Below are positions 45,049 to 54,518 of a stretch of 64,000 nt of DNA, piece by piece; position 1 is the stretch's first letter, and each line of letters begins with the position of its first letter. This DNA comes from Olivibacter jilunii (GTDB lineage: Bacteria > Bacteroidota > Bacteroidia > Sphingobacteriales > Sphingobacteriaceae). The notes under the pieces were generated by a model. That model saw nothing but the letters and a program-made list of their open reading frames with translations. It had not been told where the DNA came from and searched no databases. The stretch covers positions 1-64,000 of the forward strand of contig NZ_LR027853.1 of the NCBI RefSeq assembly GCF_900607235.1. Reading direction: 5' to 3'. The position numbers were made by a program, and so were the translations under genes.

Positions 45049-45056
45049 TACCTTTG
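45049..45056 (+). promoter_or_regulatory. -7 promoter element TACCTTTG
   Basis: An exact TAnnTTTG match, 58 nt before the ATG at 45114. The -33 element is not clear. Confidence 0.45.
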
Positions 45057-45113
45057 CTTTTTATCAATCTTTTTCTTGAAAATATAGTTGGATCGGATTA
45101 AAATCGTTTTAAT

Positions 45114-46235
45114 ATGACACATTTCCTATTGACATTGATTCTTCTGGGTGCACTTCAAGGTTTTATTTGTGGTGGATTACTGGTGGCTCGAAGACGGGCA
45201 ACGCTGTCTGAAAAATTATTGGGAACGTTAATTTCTGTCATTGCATTGGCCAATCTGAATATTTTTTTGTGGTATCAACAGCTATCTTCTTTTTGGACTT
45301 CGGTAGGAAATATGCTTCCATTGATGTTATTCATGGCCATAGGCCCATTGCTCCTTCTTTATGTGCGCACGCTGTTAAAGAACGAGTATAGTTTAGCAAA
45401 AAGAGATTGGCTCCACTTCGTGCCCGTTTTGTTTGATCTATTACCTTACCTGATTGCCGGTAGTTTTTACTTGGGGATTTTGCATAAAATGCCATTCGTT
45501 TTTATCGACTATTATAACACATACGTGGATGTTTTACGCTGGATTTCGTTAACAGCATATGTTGGATTGGCCTGGAAAATGGTGTATAAGAACAATCAAG
45601 AGATGAATGCAATGGTAAGAATATTGAGGCGGACCATAATGCCCTTCCTCATTTTTCAGGGGATATGGCTGATTTTCCTCTTAATCTATATTCTACCGGC
45701 ATATCAAACAGCTTTAATCCAATCTGTAGGCTGGTTCTCATTATATATTCCCTTGTCTGCGCTTATTTACTGGATTGGATTTATGGGATTTAACTTAATT
45801 AAATTACCCCTTGCGCGGCAAAAGGCTCAAAAGTGCGGTACGTATTTTGCTGATGAAAAAATAGGTGAGGCCATAAAGCAACTTAGGTATGCTATGGAGC
45901 ACGACGAGCTCTATCTTGATCCGGAATTGAACCTCAGTAATTTAGTGAATTATTCCGGATTATCGCAAAAGCTTATTTCATCCGTTCTGAACCAATATAT
46001 GAACACCAGCTTTACTGAATTTGTAAACAGGTATAGAGTTGAGGCATTTAAAAGGAAGATATGTGAGGCTGATATGCAGCGTTATTCGATAAAGGGAATC
46101 GCTTTGGAATGCGGATTTAGTTCTTTAGCAACGTTTCAACGTGTATTTAAACAGATGACGGGTCAAGTACCATCCTCCTTTCGCCAAGCGAATGGGCTTC
46201 CAACAATCCTCAAATCTAGATTTGAGGATAAGTAA
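45114..46235 (+). CDS. AraC family regulator with an N-terminal membrane domain
   Basis: A 373-residue protein. Residues 1 to about 230 hold six to seven hydrophobic segments (FLLTLILLGALQGFICGGLL and later ones). From about residue 265 an AraC-type double helix-turn-helix begins (LVNYSGLSQKLISSVLNQYM, then IALECGFSSLATFQRVFKQM). Such membrane-linked AraC regulators are common in Bacteroidota. The final residues run into the region before a serine hydrolase gene 49 nt later, which may be its target. Confidence 0.85.
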   Translation: MTHFLLTLILLGALQGFICGGLLVARRRATLSEKLLGTLISVIALANLNIFLWYQQLSSFWTSVGNMLPLMLFMAIGPLLLLYVRTLLKNEYSLAKRDWLHFVPVLFDLLPYLIAGSFYLGILHKMPFVFIDYYNTYVDVLRWISLTAYVGLAWKMVYKNNQEMNAMVRILRRTIMPFLIFQGIWLIFLLIYILPAYQTALIQSVGWFSLYIPLSALIYWIGFMGFNLIKLPLARQKAQKCGTYFADEKIGEAIKQLRYAMEHDELYLDPELNLSNLVNYSGLSQKLISSVLNQYMNTSFTEFVNRYRVEAFKRKICEADMQRYSIKGIALECGFSSLATFQRVFKQMTGQVPSSFRQANGLPTILKSRFEDK

Positions 46236-46284
46236 GGTTTGTAGCTGCTCAGAGAAGCTGCATCTTTGCCAAAAAAAACAAAAG

Positions 46285-47733
46285 ATGCGCTATTTAGTTC
46301 CCATACTCTTACTGGTTGCTTTTGCTGCACACTCGCAGGAGCATTCCGCTAATTTAATTAACCTCGTCGAGCAAAGACTTACTGCAAGTACACTTATAAA
46401 GGACACCTTATCCAGTAGCAAAATAGAAAGCCGCATGATCGATTGGAAAGTCAATGGTTTGAGTTTGGCTGTAATCAATGATGGTGCCTTAGCATGGACG
46501 AAAGTTTATGGTTTAAGAAACGCAATGGATACGGGTAGTAAACTTGATACGGCAACTTTATTTCAATGCGCTTCCATCGGGAAAATTGTTACAACATTGG
46601 CGGCCTTGTATCTGGTAGATAAGGGATATCTCACTCTTGATGAAGATGTGAATAATAAGCTGCTGAGTTGGAAGATACCCGAAAACGATTTTACAGCGCA
46701 ATACAAGGTAACCTTAAGAGACCTTTTAACCCACACTGCGGGATTGATGGACGGCTACGGTTTTTTGGGATACGCTCCCGGTGAAAAAATCCCTAGTCTA
46801 TTATCGATCTTAAATGCAATAGATCCTGCCAATAACAGGAAGAAATTGATCGTTGGCGCCGTACCGGGATCTATTGAACGCTATTCAGGCGGAGGATTCA
46901 TTATTATTCAACAATTAATAGAAGATATTACAAAATTACCATTTGAAAACTTTGTCGACAGTGTGGTATTCAAGCCATTAGGGATGATACATAGTACTTA
47001 TAACTGCACTCCCGATAAGTCGCTCGGCCGTCCTATCGCTATTGCACACCGTGATAACGGAAAACCTTACAAACAATTTGATTATAGAGTCTATCCGGAA
47101 AAGGCGGCCACCGGTTTTTGGAGTACAGCCACAGATTTAGCCCGATTGATGATCGGAATACAAAAAATGAGGGTGGGAGAAACAAATTTGCTCGGTAGGC
47201 AAGTCATAGGGCAGATGTTAAGGCCGCAAATCAACGCCATGGGACTTGGCGTTCATCTAAAGGGCGACAGTTCTGTTGCCGGTTTTTGGCATGCGGGAAA
47301 CAATGCAGGATTTACGGGAATAGTGATGGCTACCTGCGAAACCGGACAGGGGGCAGTGGTGCTGACAAATTCAAACAGGGGTGAATGGCTGGCCATGGAA
47401 ATATTGAGGAGTGTAGCGAAAGCGTATGACTGGCCTATTACCTTATCATTTCTGCCTACATCGGTGCCTGAAATGGCGGAATATTGCGGTTCCTATGCTA
47501 CTGCAGATAAGAAAACATTGAAAATCGATGCCGAAAAGGAACGACTGTATTTTACCAGAAATGGCAATAAAAAGAAGTTCTATATTTACCAGATCGAAAG
47601 AGATAATTTCAGGATTGCCGAGAAGCCGGATAATCTGCTTTTTATTTTTAAGAGAGATAGAGAAGGGCGCGTTATTGGGCTTTCCATGTATGAAAATGCC
47701 GGACAATCCCATTTCTTTTTGGACAAGCTATAA
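46285..47733 (+). CDS. Serine hydrolase of the beta-lactamase class C family
   Basis: A 482-residue exported enzyme. The start at 46285 (MRYLVPILLLVAFAAHSQ) gives a clean signal peptide, whereas the ATG at 46192 overlaps the AraC gene. The active-site SxxK is in CASIGKIVT. The second motif is YSGGGFI in place of YxN, and an HxG-type element is likely in FWHAGNNAGF. A C-terminal domain of about 100 residues (about 380 to end) with a beta-barrel look follows. Class C-like enzymes cover esterases, peptidases and penicillin-binding proteins, so substrate is unknown. Confidence 0.85.
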   Translation: MRYLVPILLLVAFAAHSQEHSANLINLVEQRLTASTLIKDTLSSSKIESRMIDWKVNGLSLAVINDGALAWTKVYGLRNAMDTGSKLDTATLFQCASIGKIVTTLAALYLVDKGYLTLDEDVNNKLLSWKIPENDFTAQYKVTLRDLLTHTAGLMDGYGFLGYAPGEKIPSLLSILNAIDPANNRKKLIVGAVPGSIERYSGGGFIIIQQLIEDITKLPFENFVDSVVFKPLGMIHSTYNCTPDKSLGRPIAIAHRDNGKPYKQFDYRVYPEKAATGFWSTATDLARLMIGIQKMRVGETNLLGRQVIGQMLRPQINAMGLGVHLKGDSSVAGFWHAGNNAGFTGIVMATCETGQGAVVLTNSNRGEWLAMEILRSVAKAYDWPITLSFLPTSVPEMAEYCGSYATADKKTLKIDAEKERLYFTRNGNKKKFYIYQIERDNFRIAEKPDNLLFIFKRDREGRVIGLSMYENAGQSHFFLDKL

Positions 47734-48000
47734 AGGCTCTCTGCCCGGAAATGGTATGGAATAATAATATATCTTCCGAAAGCATTTGTTCGTGTACGGA
47801 TTATCCGTTACCATTTATACGTCAGGAAAGGTTAGCGATAATAAGATAAGATATCATACAGCCGTATGGTAATAGGCTTTCTGGCTTTCACTTTCGCAAA
47901 ATGAGGTTTAAAGGGCTTTCTGAAATATAAAGATAGTTTATATTAAAAGCTACCAAACAAAATGCAAGGTTTTGTCTTTTTTAAATATAAAGTGAGCGCA

Positions 48001-48636
48001 ATGAAAAAGACAAGCATGGTATTGGTCATAGTAATAACCTTTGCGGCCATGAGCCCGCTCATGGCACAAGAACGAGGGCATGGTCATGAAACGTATGGGA
48101 TAAAAAGTCTAGAGTCTTCAGAAAGGGATGCCTATCAGCGACCCGAAAAAGTATTACAATATCTGGGGGATATAAAGGACAAGACGGTCATGGACATTGG
48201 CGCGGGAACCGGCTATTTCTCTGTGAAATTGGCGGATAAAGGTGCCCGCGTGATCGCCGCAGATGTGGACGATCAGCTGCAGACATACTTAAAGGAACGC
48301 ATTGAAAAAAATAATCTGAAAAATATCGAACTGCGCAAAATCCCTTACAACAGTCCATCTCTGCAAAAGGATGAGGTAGATATGGTTTTTATGGCTAACA
48401 CTTATCACCACATAAAAAGTCGACCGGATTATTTTGCAAAAGTGAAACGGGGTACAAAGGAAAATGGTACACTGGTCATCATCGATTTCTTCAAGATCGA
48501 TCTCCCGGTTGGACCACCGACCAGCGAAAAGGTATCTTTGGACGATGTAATTTTCGAACTGAAAGCTGCGGGATATACCACATTTGCGGTGGAAGTAGGC
48601 CTGTTACCATACCAATTTATCGTTAAAGCAAACTAA
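48001..48636 (+). CDS. Exported class I SAM-dependent methyltransferase-like protein
   Basis: A 211-residue protein. The ATG at 48001 gives a signal peptide (LVIVITFAAMSPLMAQ). The ATG at 47962 would hide it. After a His-containing linker (GHGHETYG) comes a Rossmann methyltransferase fold with VMDIGAGTGYFSVKLAD (motif I) and MVFMANTYHHIKS. A methyltransferase with a signal peptide is odd because SAM is not expected in the periplasm. Family members with this layout are known in Bacteroidota, but their substrate is not. Confidence 0.8.
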   Translation: MKKTSMVLVIVITFAAMSPLMAQERGHGHETYGIKSLESSERDAYQRPEKVLQYLGDIKDKTVMDIGAGTGYFSVKLADKGARVIAADVDDQLQTYLKERIEKNNLKNIELRKIPYNSPSLQKDEVDMVFMANTYHHIKSRPDYFAKVKRGTKENGTLVIIDFFKIDLPVGPPTSEKVSLDDVIFELKAAGYTTFAVEVGLLPYQFIVKAN

Positions 48637-48800
48637 TCTCCGCTCTGAGCCACCCTGAAGCACTTCGATAAGGGGTTGTTGAATTCTAAATTCTACTTTG
48701 GGAAAAACTTTTTTGGCAACCATGTTGAGAATCAGGTAGTCGGGAGCAATTTTAGATTTTGGAGTTAAGGTCAATCCATGTTGACCGCTTGTTATCTGAT

Positions 48801-49151
48801 CTAAATTGTGAGCAAGTCATTCATATAAAAAATACTTGCCAAAGGAGACAGAGTCTGTTGGATCTCATTCGTTGTTTTGTCTTTATAAGTGCAAACAACA
48901 ATTGGAATATCTGTCACGTTGAACAAACTGAGAAGAGATGGATCTCTTAAGTATGTTAAAGCGAAAATGACTTTTGCACCTTGTTTATTTAACGGTTCGC
49001 TGTTAATTTCAATTTCTTCGGCAATATCGATCTCCCTAATTGCAATCTGAGCAATTACGCCAGCAATTAATGTTAAAAGTAGCCTTTCTTCTTCTGAGAT
49101 TTTACCTTTGATCCTTCGGTCAGCTATTCTTTTCGCTCTTCTCTTTGCCAT
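48801..49151 (-). CDS. Hypothetical protein
   Basis: A 116-residue protein. The N-terminus is very basic (MAKRRAKRIADRRIKGK) and the body is hydrophobic, with no clear enzyme motif. It opens the low-G+C block that continues into the defence island. A frame on the same strand that runs on downstream (48594-48807, contains PKSKIAPDYLILNMVAK) has no start and may be chance or a remnant. Confidence 0.45.
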   Translation of the reverse strand: MAKRRAKRIADRRIKGKISEEERLLLTLIAGVIAQIAIREIDIAEEIEINSEPLNKQGAKVIFALTYLRDPSLLSLFNVTDIPIVVCTYKDKTTNEIQQTLSPLASIFYMNDLLTI

Positions 49152-49396
49152 ACACGCATTTTCAAATGAATACTAATATGGGGCTTGTTTATAAATTCTA
49201 TATTTAGAAGCTGTTAAATAACACGTATGACTTGTGGAGCCAGCCAAGACTAGACTATCAAAGCAATAGGAGACGAAAACAGGAACAGTGTTTGGTGATT
49301 ATAATTCAATTCTGAATTTTTTATATTTAAGTACTCCAGTTTTGTGGGGAGACGTCAATTACGTCAAGACCTTATACCAATGCATAGAAATTTCCA

Positions 49397-50230
49397 TCAT
49401 TCATACCAACTGGAGGTATCCACATCATAGTCATCAATTGTGTATTTGCTGAACGGAAATTCGGGGCTGATAACATATCGGATGGCGGTATCGAAAGGGA
49501 AGCTTTCATGTAAATCTAATCCGTCACCTTCCCGTCGTTCCTTGCTTGAGCCGTACTCAAGTGTCACATTCAGATTGCCACTAACCTCAACAATAATTTC
49601 AGTGCTATTTATCTCTATGATATGGTAGTCCGACACTTCTGAATAATCGACATAGTGATGCGGAGCGAGCATATCGACATTTTGAAAGAAATTGTTTACT
49701 ATTGATGACAGCATGTGGTCGTCAATGTGGCCATCTAAAAATTGCTTAAGGTCGTTTCGGTATGCTTCAATAGTATCAACTAAATTTATGAAAGCCTGCA
49801 AAACATCCTGCGACAAGTCCTCAATGTCTTTATCTGCCATTCCAAACACCTCTGGATTAACGTGGGTATATTTATTTAATATACTAATGGCGCTTTTTAC
49901 CTCGCCAATGATCTCTGAAAGTGCTTCGGTGTCAAATCCCCAATCTGAAAGACTCTCATCTGTAATTCCTCCCTGTATGGCATACTTGATCCTTTGATGA
50001 CGGGTAGGATTTCCATCAGCGGTTTCTTTTTTAAACCAAGCACATGCTTTTACATTGTCGTCAGGGGATAGGTTATGCAAAAAGTGGCGCGAAAGTTCGC
50101 GGATGGAGTATGCAAAATTGTTCAATCTAAGTTTGTTAGTTGTATCGTTCAAGGTGTCAATAGACGCCGAAAACAGTTCCCTTTCGAAGTCGGTTGTCAG
50201 CAGTTCCTTTATTTTTTCTTGGTTTTCCAT
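49397..50230 (-). CDS. Hypothetical protein, possible pPIWI-associating nuclease-type family
   Basis: A 277-residue acidic protein. The N-terminal half has FAYSIRELSRHFLHNLSPDD, then ACAWFKKE and HQRIKYAIQGG. The middle is helical with a predicted dimer surface, and the C-terminal 80 residues are beta-rich (IIEINSTEIIVEVSGNLNVT). The pattern recalls a family named predicted pPIWI-associating nuclease, but I cannot verify it here. It is divergent from the Gabija-like genes, with 156 bases between, so it may be a functional partner or an unrelated island member. Confidence 0.45.
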   Translation of the reverse strand: MENQEKIKELLTTDFERELFSASIDTLNDTTNKLRLNNFAYSIRELSRHFLHNLSPDDNVKACAWFKKETADGNPTRHQRIKYAIQGGITDESLSDWGFDTEALSEIIGEVKSAISILNKYTHVNPEVFGMADKDIEDLSQDVLQAFINLVDTIEAYRNDLKQFLDGHIDDHMLSSIVNNFFQNVDMLAPHHYVDYSEVSDYHIIEINSTEIIVEVSGNLNVTLEYGSSKERREGDGLDLHESFPFDTAIRYVISPEFPFSKYTIDDYDVDTSSWYE

Positions 50231-50386
50231 TATTTAGGGATTGATTCTCGCTAGTTAAACAATTTTATCAATAATTGTATGATTCCGCAATAGTTCACCT
50301 GGATTTTTCCGCTGTTCCAATGAATTACGTTTTCGACTTGCGAAAATTTATTGATACTTTTATGGCTGAACCCTATAAACTTAGCT

Positions 50387-52270
50387 ATGTATTTGAGTGC
50401 TCTCAAAATCCACAACTTTAGAAAAATTCAGCATCTCCATATCGAGTTTAACAAGGGTGTTAACCTGCTGGTTGGAGAAAATGATGCGGGAAAGACTTCA
50501 ATTCTGGATGCTATAAGGCTTGTCACTGGCGTTCATGGAAATGACTATTTCAGGGTAACCCATGATGATTTTTATACCGACGGGACTACCAGATGCAATG
50601 ATCTTCAGATCACTTGTGAGTTCAAGGACCTTTCCAATCAGGAGTCCGCATCTTTTTTGGAGTGGGTAAGTATCGATGGAGATAAATATTACCTCAAAGT
50701 AACCCTTAGTGCTAAAAGAAGGGATAAGGGGAATTCCCTATTCGAGGTTTACCATGATCTCAGGGCTGGCGAGGATGAAGAGAGTGGTGCCATCGGTGGC
50801 GAGGCAAAAAGTAAACTGAGGGTTACCTATCTTAAACCGTTGCGGGATGCGGCATATGAACTTGCTCCAAGGCGTGGCTCGCGTCTTTCCCAGATATTGG
50901 GTGCATATGAGATTTTCCAACAACAACCCAATGTAGTACATCCTTTGGTCGATTCGATGAACAAGGCCAACTCTGAAATAAAAGATTATTTTGGAGATAA
51001 AGATGGGAAAATAGTAGCAGATACTATTAATGATACCTATCTGAAGGAGATTTCGTTAAAGAACAATCCGCTGAGTTCCAGGTTTGGGATTGCAGGCAAC
51101 GAACTGGGAAGAATACTGGAGAAACTGGAGCTGATTGGGTTTTCCCAATCCGATGAAACGAATCTTGGGCTCGGAAGCAACAATTTGCTGTTTATAGCTG
51201 CTGAGATGCTTTTATTAAAGAAAGATAACGGATACACTGGCCTGAAACTGTCCCTGATAGAAGAAATTGAAGCCCACATCCATCCGCAGTCCCAAATTAA
51301 TCTGATAGACTTTCTCAATAAACACTGTGCCAAGCTGGAATTTCAGAACATCATATCGACGCATAGCAATTCCCTTGCCTCAAAAATCGACCTCAATAAT
51401 CTAATTATATGTAAGAATGGAAAGGCATTTTCCCTTGATCACAAAAATACGATGTTGGAAAAGGGGGATTACGCATTTTTGTCTAGGTTCTTAGATGATA
51501 CAAAGGCCAACTTGTTCTTTGCAAACGGTGTGCTGATGGTCGAAGGTGATGCCGAAAACCTGATGATTCCTGCCTTTGCCGAAAAAATCGACCTTCCACT
51601 GCATAAATACGGTATCTCGATTGTCAATGTTGGTAGTACGGCTTTGCTACGGTATTCCAGGATTTTTCAAAGAAGAAATGGCGAGAAAATGGGTATACGG
51701 GTTGCCTGCATATCTGATAGGGATATACCTCCCAAAGTCGCATCTGATTATACCTATGAAGTTAGGCGAAGCTCTGGAATAGTTGAACAGGTGCCATTAC
51801 TGACTAATGGCAGAAAAACTGAAGAAGATTTCACTGAAATCCAACTTGCCGAAAAGATCACATCAAAAAAAGAAAAGTTCAGGGGAGGTGATGTTGAGGT
51901 ATATGTTGGCAATACATGGACATTAGAGTACGAACTTGCCAACAGTGTGTTGTCACATTTGATCCACCGAGCTATTCAGATTGCGATCAAAATAGATGAT
52001 GGCGGAAAGCCGTTTAGCAAAGTTGATTACCTTAAGGTGCTGAGATCATGTGAAGAGCAGCGCGAAGAATGGAGGGCCAAAGCCTTCACAAACGAACAGA
52101 TTGCCGTTCAGATTTATGCTCCCCTTGAAAGAAAACTTGCTTCCAAAGCAGTAACAGGGCAAATCTTCGCATTTCTTCTGCGCAGAGACAAAACAGACAA
52201 GGCAGCGATCATCGTAGATCCGGCTTTGAAATATTTAGTTGACGCCATCAAACACGCCGCACATGTTTGA
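50387..52270 (+). CDS. gajA: Gabija-like GajA, OLD-family ATPase/Toprim endonuclease
   Basis: A 627-residue protein. The start is the ATG at 50387 (MYLSALKIHNFRKIQHL). The TTG at 50351 is rejected. The ABC-type ATPase has Walker A GENDAGKTS (from residue 30), a signature region and the Walker B LIEEIEAHIHPQSQ. The Toprim domain has VEGDAENLMIP (Glu386 and context) and CISDRDIPP. This is the class 2 OLD design in which a UvrD-like helicase follows. GajA of Gabija is about 580 residues, so this is slightly long. It cuts DNA when nucleotides fall during phage infection. It overlaps gajB by 8 nt. Confidence 0.85.
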   Translation: MYLSALKIHNFRKIQHLHIEFNKGVNLLVGENDAGKTSILDAIRLVTGVHGNDYFRVTHDDFYTDGTTRCNDLQITCEFKDLSNQESASFLEWVSIDGDKYYLKVTLSAKRRDKGNSLFEVYHDLRAGEDEESGAIGGEAKSKLRVTYLKPLRDAAYELAPRRGSRLSQILGAYEIFQQQPNVVHPLVDSMNKANSEIKDYFGDKDGKIVADTINDTYLKEISLKNNPLSSRFGIAGNELGRILEKLELIGFSQSDETNLGLGSNNLLFIAAEMLLLKKDNGYTGLKLSLIEEIEAHIHPQSQINLIDFLNKHCAKLEFQNIISTHSNSLASKIDLNNLIICKNGKAFSLDHKNTMLEKGDYAFLSRFLDDTKANLFFANGVLMVEGDAENLMIPAFAEKIDLPLHKYGISIVNVGSTALLRYSRIFQRRNGEKMGIRVACISDRDIPPKVASDYTYEVRRSSGIVEQVPLLTNGRKTEEDFTEIQLAEKITSKKEKFRGGDVEVYVGNTWTLEYELANSVLSHLIHRAIQIAIKIDDGGKPFSKVDYLKVLRSCEEQREEWRAKAFTNEQIAVQIYAPLERKLASKAVTGQIFAFLLRRDKTDKAAIIVDPALKYLVDAIKHAAHV

Positions 52271-54182
52271 CCTTCGAAAAATTGAAATTACCGACAATGA
52301 GGTTCTCGCTGTTGAGCATAAGTTTGGATTCCGCTTCAATGAAGGGCAGTTGAAACTGTTGAGATACTGGGAGACTGTTGATGTACAAGCATGCCCAGGT
52401 AGTGGTAAGACAACAACACTGGCGGCCAAGCTCATGCTATTGTCCCAAAAGATACCGCCATCGTTTTCTCAAGGCATATGCATCATTACACACACCAACA
52501 TAGCTGTTGAAGAGATAAAAGAGAAATTAGGCGATGCTGCAAAATTCTTTTTCCAGTACCCTAACCATTTTGGTACAATCCAATCTTTTGTTGATAAGTA
52601 CCTTACAATACCTTATTACAAAAACAAGTATAAATCTTCGCCAAAAATTGTTGAGGAATTTGCTTATAATGACATTATCTCTAACTTGTATGAACTGGTG
52701 GTAACAAAGACGGTTGATTTCCTTGAGCGTAAAAATGTTTTTTTAGGTGGGCTGGTTTACAATAGGCACAATTTCAACATATCAAAGAACCTGAATAATA
52801 CTGAAAAATTCGATATTAAGGGACTGAAGCCAGATACATGCGAAAGGTATTATAAGAAAATCCAATCTGCAAAAGAAAAGGTACTTTCATATGGATATAT
52901 GACCTATGACGAGGCTTATTCCATCGCATTCAAGTATATCAGAGAATTTCCCCATGTTCTGGATGCAATCAGACAAAGGTTTCCGATGGTTTTTGTTGAC
53001 GAGATGCAGGACATGGAAGTCCATCAGAGCGCCCTCATATCAACCCTGTTCGGACAAGATTCGATCATTCAAAAAATCGGAGATATCAATCAGTCCATTT
53101 TCAGTTCGAGGGCAAGCGAAGACCAAGCGGAGTGGAAACCTGTGATCAACCAGGATATACAGCTTAGAATATCAAACCGGCTTTCCGGTAACATTGCTGC
53201 TCTGGTAAAAGACATTTGTTGTAGACCGCAGGAAATGACTGGCCGCGACCACTCGGAAATCAAACCGATAATCTTTGTCTACGAAACGCATTCTATACTT
53301 AAGGTCAAAGATGAATTTGCGAAACGGGTAATCATAAATAACCTGGCTTCCGTCGGTGATATCAAAATCATTGGTTCAAGGATTGGAAAGGATTCCAAAT
53401 TGAACATATCTTCATATTGGCCGGAATTCAATAGAGTCTATCAAAAAAGTCATTATAAAAATCTGAATTCCTATCTAAATTATCTCGAAATTAATTTGCC
53501 TTCAATACAAAATGTTAAACAGGTTAGGCTTACTTTTTTAAACTGTATCTGTGAATGCCTCAAAATATGTGGCATAAAAAATCCATTAACGAACTTCAAT
53601 TTTACACCGTTTTCTTTTATCAAATATGTGAACGACGTCGGGCACCCGGATAAAATCATCAACATGGACTTGAAGATTGCTGATTGGATCATCAAAACAA
53701 AAAACTCTGTTTCTATTAAGTCGGATTTCATCAGTTTGATAAGAGGTATTTTAAAATTTTTCGGCGGAAACTCGTGCACTGAACTGGAAGAATTTCTTGC
53801 CAACGAAGACATTGCCGTTGATGAAGAAAGACCAGAGCAGAAAATTTATACGTTCGTTGACGGAGAAAACTCTGTTGACATCCATTTTGACACGATACAC
53901 GGTGTAAAGGGAGAAACTCATAGCGCTACATTGTATTTGGAAACATTTACCAGGTTATATGACGTTGGCGGAAAGATATTGAATTTTATCATTGCTGATA
54001 ACGTGGGTAAAGAGAAGTTGAGAAAAGATAAGGCTTGTTACAAGAAACTTCCACATGCGTATGTAGCATTGACTAGGCCGACTCATTTGTTAGCAATTGC
54101 AGTAAATAAGGAAAGGTTTCTACAGACCCACTTGGAATATTTTGGTGAAGAAAGTAATGGATGGGAGTTAGTTTTTATCTAG
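52263..54182 (+). CDS. gajB: Gabija-like GajB, UvrD-family helicase
   Basis: A 639-residue superfamily 1A helicase. The ATG at 52263 lies inside the gajA end (8-nt overlap). A TTG at 52239 is rejected. Visible motifs are motif I VQACPGSGKTTTLAAKL, motif II FVDEMQDME, the GDxxQ-like GDINQSIF (motif III), and motif VI AYVALTRPTHLLAI. GajB proteins are often about 490 residues, so this one carries about 150 extra residues, mostly between motifs III and V. It would sense or process DNA ends and activate GajA. Context next to GajA is decisive for the name. Confidence 0.82.
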   Translation: MFDLRKIEITDNEVLAVEHKFGFRFNEGQLKLLRYWETVDVQACPGSGKTTTLAAKLMLLSQKIPPSFSQGICIITHTNIAVEEIKEKLGDAAKFFFQYPNHFGTIQSFVDKYLTIPYYKNKYKSSPKIVEEFAYNDIISNLYELVVTKTVDFLERKNVFLGGLVYNRHNFNISKNLNNTEKFDIKGLKPDTCERYYKKIQSAKEKVLSYGYMTYDEAYSIAFKYIREFPHVLDAIRQRFPMVFVDEMQDMEVHQSALISTLFGQDSIIQKIGDINQSIFSSRASEDQAEWKPVINQDIQLRISNRLSGNIAALVKDICCRPQEMTGRDHSEIKPIIFVYETHSILKVKDEFAKRVIINNLASVGDIKIIGSRIGKDSKLNISSYWPEFNRVYQKSHYKNLNSYLNYLEINLPSIQNVKQVRLTFLNCICECLKICGIKNPLTNFNFTPFSFIKYVNDVGHPDKIINMDLKIADWIIKTKNSVSIKSDFISLIRGILKFFGGNSCTELEEFLANEDIAVDEERPEQKIYTFVDGENSVDIHFDTIHGVKGETHSATLYLETFTRLYDVGGKILNFIIADNVGKEKLRKDKACYKKLPHAYVALTRPTHLLAIAVNKERFLQTHLEYFGEESNGWELVFI

Positions 54183-54518
54183 GTCTTAATAGATGAAAAC
54201 AAAAAAAGTTTAAGGTAATCTGATATTCGGAGCGGGTCATTGGTTCCTCAGCTTCAACGGCAGGATCCCTTTTCACAAATTTAAATAGCTGTGTCACCCA
54301 TCGGAAAGAAAAAGCCATTTTTCGCCGATTGGCAAATTTTGAGAAAAGGAGGTAGGAGCAAGGGAGTTGGCCGCCTGTTTTTTTTGTTTTGTTAGCGAAC
54401 GGCAGAATTTGCAAGATATGAGCTCAAATGTAACATCAATCTAAATATTGAAAAATTATTCGGAGTCGAAGAGAATATCAGAAATTTTTAGCGAGGAAAA
54501 AAGGTACATTTGTAATGT
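54183..54518. other. Spacer between Gabija-like pair and the five-gene operon
   Basis: 336 bases without a well supported gene. A minus-strand frame from ATG 54318 (MAFSFRWVTQLFKFVKRD) is possible but unverified. A G/T-rich patch at 54350-54400 and the operon promoter near 54505 are the only features noted. Confidence 0.4.
54505..54512 (+). promoter_or_regulatory. -7 promoter element TACATTTG of the five-gene operon
   Basis: TACATTTG fits TAnnTTTG and lies only 6 nt before the ATG at 54519, so the first mRNA may have almost no leader. A -33 TTTG is not visible, hence weak or regulated. No Shine-Dalgarno sequence can fit between, which agrees with leaderless translation. Confidence 0.45.

Larger units (their letters stand above)
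44391..45113. other. Spacer with a decayed gene end
   Basis: A 720-base gap between the TonB receptor and the AraC-type regulator. Apart from the permease remnant at 44493-44624 I find no gene. The 60-codon minus-strand frame at 44612-44794 is not supported. The right 70 bases contain the -7 element of the regulator gene. Confidence 0.4.

Noticed and set aside
48594-48807. Protein-like minus-strand frame (PKSKIAPDYLILNMVAK)
   Set aside because: No start codon and it runs antisense into a methyltransferase gene. Too weak to call a remnant.
54175-54414. 79-codon minus-strand frame before the five-gene operon
   Set aside because: Overlaps the end of gajB and has no ribosome site or known motif.
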